A stretch of 47,566 nucleotides of DNA from assembly GCA_030446685.1 (NCBI GenBank), contig JAUJMV010000003.1:218148-265713 (forward strand). The letters run 5' to 3'. Positions 44,948 to 47,566 of this stretch are shown here, piece after piece. How positions within the stretch are numbered: position 1 is the stretch's first letter; each line of letters opens with the position of its first letter. A program made the translations under genes and the position numbers. Below the pieces are notes generated by a model. The model did no database searches. It had not been told where the DNA came from and saw nothing but the letters and a program-made list of their open reading frames with translations. The stretch comes from Thermomicrobiales bacterium (GTDB taxonomy: Bacteria; Chloroflexota; Chloroflexia; Thermomicrobiales; CADCWN01).

Positions 44948-45427
44948 GTGGACAATCGCCGACCGGCCATCCGCAACTCGGCCAAGGCGCTGATCCTGCG
45001 CGACCGAACGGTTCTGCTGCAGGCGTGCCGCTTCGACGGCCGATTGGTGTACCTCCTCCCCGGCGGCACGCAGGAGTTCGGCGAGCCGCTGAGCGAGACG
45101 GTGCGCCGGGAGGTGCTGGAAGAGACCGGGCTGCGGGTCCGGGTGGACGGACTGCTGTGGGTGCGGGAGTTCATCGCGCGGAACCACCTCCCCGTCGAGG
45201 GCGCCGGCGACCATGTGGTGGAGGGCATCTACCGCTGCACGCCGGAGGCCGGGGCCGAGCCGGGCGCCGGCGCGCTGCCCGACGCGGGGCAGATCGGCGT
45301 GCGCTGGGTGCCGCTCGCGGAACTGCCCGGGATCACCATGTGGCCGGAGACCGTGAAGCGCCTCCTCATCGAGGGTGACGTGGTAGACGCCGGGCGGACC
45401 GTGGCCTATCTCGGTGATTGCCCCTAG
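44948..45427 (+). CDS. Nudix hydrolase
   Basis: A 159-residue protein. The Nudix box G-x5-E-x7-REUxEExGU is complete: GGTQEFGEPLSETVRREVLEE followed by TGL (split here to stay short). GTG at 44948 has AAGGAG at a good distance. Nudix enzymes hydrolyse nucleoside diphosphates linked to other groups. It lies between two permease genes and the ATPase gene of one exporter, in the same direction, so it is in the same transcript; whether it acts on the transported compound or a nucleotide-sugar is open. Confidence 0.9.
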   Translation: MDNRRPAIRNSAKALILRDRTVLLQACRFDGRLVYLLPGGTQEFGEPLSETVRREVLEETGLRVRVDGLLWVREFIARNHLPVEGAGDHVVEGIYRCTPEAGAEPGAGALPDAGQIGVRWVPLAELPGITMWPETVKRLLIEGDVVDAGRTVAYLGDCP

Positions 45428-45485
45428 CGATCGGGAGGGCGGCCCCGAGGCGACCCCGAAGCCGTGGCCGAGCGCGAGGTGATGG

Positions 45486-46469
45486 GTGGCGCTGATCGAC
45501 GTGCAAGGGCTGGAGAAGCGGTTCAGGGTGCGCCGCCGCCGGGCGGGCCTGTTCGGCGCGGTGCGCGGGCTGGTGGCGCGCGACAGCCGCGAGGTCGTCG
45601 CGGTGGAGGGCATCAGCTTCGCGGTGGCGCGCGGCGAGATGGTCGGCTACGTCGGGCCGAACGGCGCGGGGAAGAGCACGACGATCAAGATGCTGACCGG
45701 CATCCTGGTCCCGAGCGCCGGCCGGGTGACGGTCGACGGCCTGGTCCCCTGGCGGGAGCGCCGGCGGCTGGCCGGGCGGATCGGCGTGGTCTTCGGCCAG
45801 CGCACCCAGTTGTGGTGGGACCTGCCCCTGATCGAGAGCCTCGACCTCCTGCGCCACATCTACCGCGTGCCGGCGGCGCGCTACCGCGAGAACCTGCGGC
45901 GCTTCACCGACCTGCTCGACCTGGGGCCGTTCCTGGAGACGCCGGTGCGCCAGCTCTCGCTCGGCCAGCGGATGCGCGGCGACCTGGCGGCGTCCCTCCT
46001 CCACGACCCGGCGATCCTCTACCTGGACGAGCCGACGATCGGCCTCGACGTGGTGGCGAAGGAGCGCATCCGCGCCTTCCTGCGCGACCTCAACCGCGAG
46101 GCGGGCGTGACCGTGCTCCTGACCACGCACGACATGGCCGACATCGCCCGGCTCTGCGAGCGGATGCTGATCATCGACCGGGGGAGGCTCCTCTACGACG
46201 GCGGCGTGGGCGCGATCGCCGAGCGGTACGGCGGCGAGCGCCGCCTGATCGTGGACCTCGACGAGGACGTCGCCTGCCCGGCGGTGCCGGGCGCGCGGCT
46301 GGAGCGCCGCGAGGGGCCGCGGCTCTGGCTCTCCTTCCGCCGCGAGGAGATCCGCGCGCCGGACCTGATCGCCCGCGTCGCGGCCCGCTACCGCATCCGC
46401 GACCTGACCCTGGAAGAGCCGGACATCGAGCAGGTCGTGCGCCGGATCTACGAGGAGGGGCTGCCCTGA
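45486..46469 (+). CDS. ABC transporter ATP-binding protein
   Basis: A 327-residue ATPase. Walker A GPNGAGKST near residue 58, Q-loop FGQRTQLWWD, signature LSLGQRMR, Walker B AILYLDEPTIGLD and H-switch TTHD are all present. The C-terminal extension of about 80 residues is typical of ATPases of ABC-2 exporters (NatA/DUF990-partner type). GTG at 45486 is preceded by GAGGTGAT. It completes the exporter of permeases 1 and 2. Confidence 0.92.
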   Translation: MALIDVQGLEKRFRVRRRRAGLFGAVRGLVARDSREVVAVEGISFAVARGEMVGYVGPNGAGKSTTIKMLTGILVPSAGRVTVDGLVPWRERRRLAGRIGVVFGQRTQLWWDLPLIESLDLLRHIYRVPAARYRENLRRFTDLLDLGPFLETPVRQLSLGQRMRGDLAASLLHDPAILYLDEPTIGLDVVAKERIRAFLRDLNREAGVTVLLTTHDMADIARLCERMLIIDRGRLLYDGGVGAIAERYGGERRLIVDLDEDVACPAVPGARLERREGPRLWLSFRREEIRAPDLIARVAARYRIRDLTLEEPDIEQVVRRIYEEGLP

Positions 46470-46494
46470 GGGCGGGCGACCGCCGGCGCGCCGC

Positions 46495-46523
46495 TTGCAC
46501 CTCCTCCGATCGTGGCGTATGAT
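46495..46523 (+). promoter_or_regulatory. Sigma70-type promoter of the MFS gene
   Basis: TTGCAC (46495-46500), exactly 17 bases, and TATGAT (46518-46523). It lies just after the ATPase stop and about 110 bases before the MFS ATG, the best-formed promoter in the window. Confidence 0.65.
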
Positions 46524-46529
46524 TCGTGT

Positions 46530-46546
46530 GAGATGTACACGATCTC
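46530..46546 (+). promoter_or_regulatory. Operator-like palindrome GAGAT-GTACACG-ATCTC
   Basis: Five-base perfect arms about a seven-base centre, beginning seven bases after the -10 box, so at the expected start of transcription. The position suits a repressor site controlling the MFS gene; the binding protein is unknown. Confidence 0.4.
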
Positions 46547-46630
46547 CGCGCCGCGTCCGGCGCGGCGCGGAGACCGCCGCGATGGCCCTATCGGCCGCCA
46601 GGTACCCGCCGGGGAAGGAGCGATAGCAGG

Positions 46631-47566
46631 ATGAACGTCGCGCAGCGCCTCGACCGCCTCCCGCTCGGGCGGTTCCACCGGCGGCTCGTCGTGTCGAGCG
46701 GCCTGGGCTGGGCCTTCGACGCGATGGACGTGGGACTAATCTCCTTCGCCATCGTCGCGATCGCGCGCGACTGGGGCCTGTCGGCGAACGAGCGCGGTCT
46801 GGTGGTCAGCATCGGGTTCGCCGGGATGTTCCTCGGCGCGCTCCTGTCCGGTGTCCTCGCCGACCGCTTCGGGCGGAAGGCGCTCTTCCAGGTGACGCTG
46901 GTGGTCTACGCCCTCGCCACCGGCCTCAGCGCGCTGGCCTGGGGGTTGGGGTCGCTGCTGGTCTTCCGCTTCTTAGTGGGGCTGGGGGTCGGCGGCGAAC
47001 TCCCGGTCGCCTCGACGCTGGTGAGCGAGCTGTCGCCCGCCCGGCACCGGGGGCGGCTGATCGTGATCCTGGAGAGTTTCTGGGCCTATGGCTGGATCGC
47101 CGCGGCGATCATCGGCTTCTTCGTCGTCCCGAACGTCGCCGCTGGCTGGCGCTGGGCCTTCGCGATCGGCGCGCTCCCGGCCCTCTACGTCTTCTATCTG
47201 CGCCGCGCGGTGCCGGAATCGCCCCGCTGGCTGGCCGGGGTCGGGCGGCGCGACGAGGCCGCCGCGACCCTGGCGGCGATCGAGCGCGAGAGCGGCGTGG
47301 AGCCGGGCGGCGCGCTGACCGACGAACCGCCCGCGCGCCGGGCCCGGCCCTTCATCGAGCGCTTCATCGAACTCTGGTCGGCGCCCTACCGGCGGCGCAC
47401 GACGATGCTCTGGATCCTCTGGTTCGGGATCGTCTTCTCCTACTACGGCGTCTTCACCTGGCTCCCGACGCTGCTGGTCGCGCGCGGCTTCAACCTCAAC
47501 GGCGCCTTCCGCAACGTGCTGATCATCACGCTGGCGCAGGTGCCGGGCTACTTCAGCGCCGCCTGG
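46631..47566 (+). CDS. MFS transporter (sugar/acid:H+ symporter type), incomplete at window end
   Basis: The 312 codons available stay open to the last base. ATG at 46631 after AAGGAG. Helix 1 carries SSGLGWAFDAMDVGLISF, the acidic motif of the AAHS/sugar-acid branch; motif A follows as GVLADRFGRKALF; VGLGVGGELPVAS is in the fourth helix and PESPRWL in the central loop. At least eight helices are visible, ending inside FRNVLIITLAQVPGYFSAAW. It is probably an aromatic-acid or sugar-acid permease. The rest of the protein lies outside the window. Confidence 0.88.
   Translation, partial: MNVAQRLDRLPLGRFHRRLVVSSGLGWAFDAMDVGLISFAIVAIARDWGLSANERGLVVSIGFAGMFLGALLSGVLADRFGRKALFQVTLVVYALATGLSALAWGLGSLLVFRFLVGLGVGGELPVASTLVSELSPARHRGRLIVILESFWAYGWIAAAIIGFFVVPNVAAGWRWAFAIGALPALYVFYLRRAVPESPRWLAGVGRRDEAAATLAAIERESGVEPGGALTDEPPARRARPFIERFIELWSAPYRRRTTMLWILWFGIVFSYYGVFTWLPTLLVARGFNLNGAFRNVLIITLAQVPGYFSAAW

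Overview
This is a 47.6-kb window of very GC-rich bacterial DNA. Genes are short-spaced, strong GGAGG-type ribosome binding sites are common, and GTG or TTG starts are frequent. Four things together are most compatible with a Chloroflexota/Thermomicrobia-like bacterium: a split (b6f-like) cytochrome b, an FAD/iron-sulfur oxidoreductase upstream of it, a diheme cytochrome c, and the overall codon use. This is an inference; no marker such as rRNA or ribosomal protein is present. One tRNA-Arg(UCU) is found. There is no phage, no transposase and no CRISPR array.

Layout. 1-5.3 kb: a small membrane protein, an SDR dehydrogenase, and a minus-strand group of an uncharacterised protein, a five-bladed-propeller glycosidase and an S9 prolyl-oligopeptidase-type peptidase. 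5.3-9.1 kb: a decay zone with a broken HTH regulator plus MazF-like toxin, a frameshifted NTR/TIMP-like lipoprotein-type gene, a glycosyltransferase remnant, an intact TerC and a Ca2+/H+ antiporter that has lost its middle. 9.1-13.9 kb: small envelope proteins, mnmA, an SH3-domain protein and a zinc-ribbon protein. 13.9-19.6 kb: a respiratory operon on the minus strand (FAD/Fe-S oxidoreductase, cytochrome b N-terminal half, cytochrome b C-terminal half, Rieske, diheme cytochrome c, and a 35-residue membrane protein). 20-25 kb: tRNA-Arg, a methyltransferase, a DUF427 protein, an Asp/Glu racemase homologue and a glycosyltransferase. 25.2-33.4 kb: two adjacent giant proteins (about 1340 and 1307 residues) of no recognised function, bracketed and separated by striking inverted repeats. 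33.7-38.6 kb: haloalkane dehalogenase, a Baeyer-Villiger-type monooxygenase, a TSUP exporter, a small membrane protein and CrcB/FluC. 39.9-47.6 kb: an AhpD-like protein with an in-frame TGA, an AcuI-like reductase, an adenosine-deaminase-like hydrolase, an ABC-2 exporter operon with an embedded Nudix gene, and an MFS transporter that runs off the end.

Most notable signal. In the AhpD-like gene (39892..40553, minus) a TGA sits exactly at the second cysteine of the CxxCxxxH redox motif. It is followed at the right distance by a hairpin that fits the bacterial SECIS model, so it is a strong selenoprotein candidate. Second are the two giant proteins with their flanking repeats. Third is a family of intergenic hairpins built from tandem heptamers.

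Caution. Many genes that should be intact (Rieske, cytochrome b C-terminal half, acuI, ABC permease, both giants) carry one to three single-base frame changes, often at a G or C run. The simplest reading is base-level sequence or assembly error, not mass decay; the internally deleted antiporter and the toxin with an in-frame TAG are better candidates for true decay.
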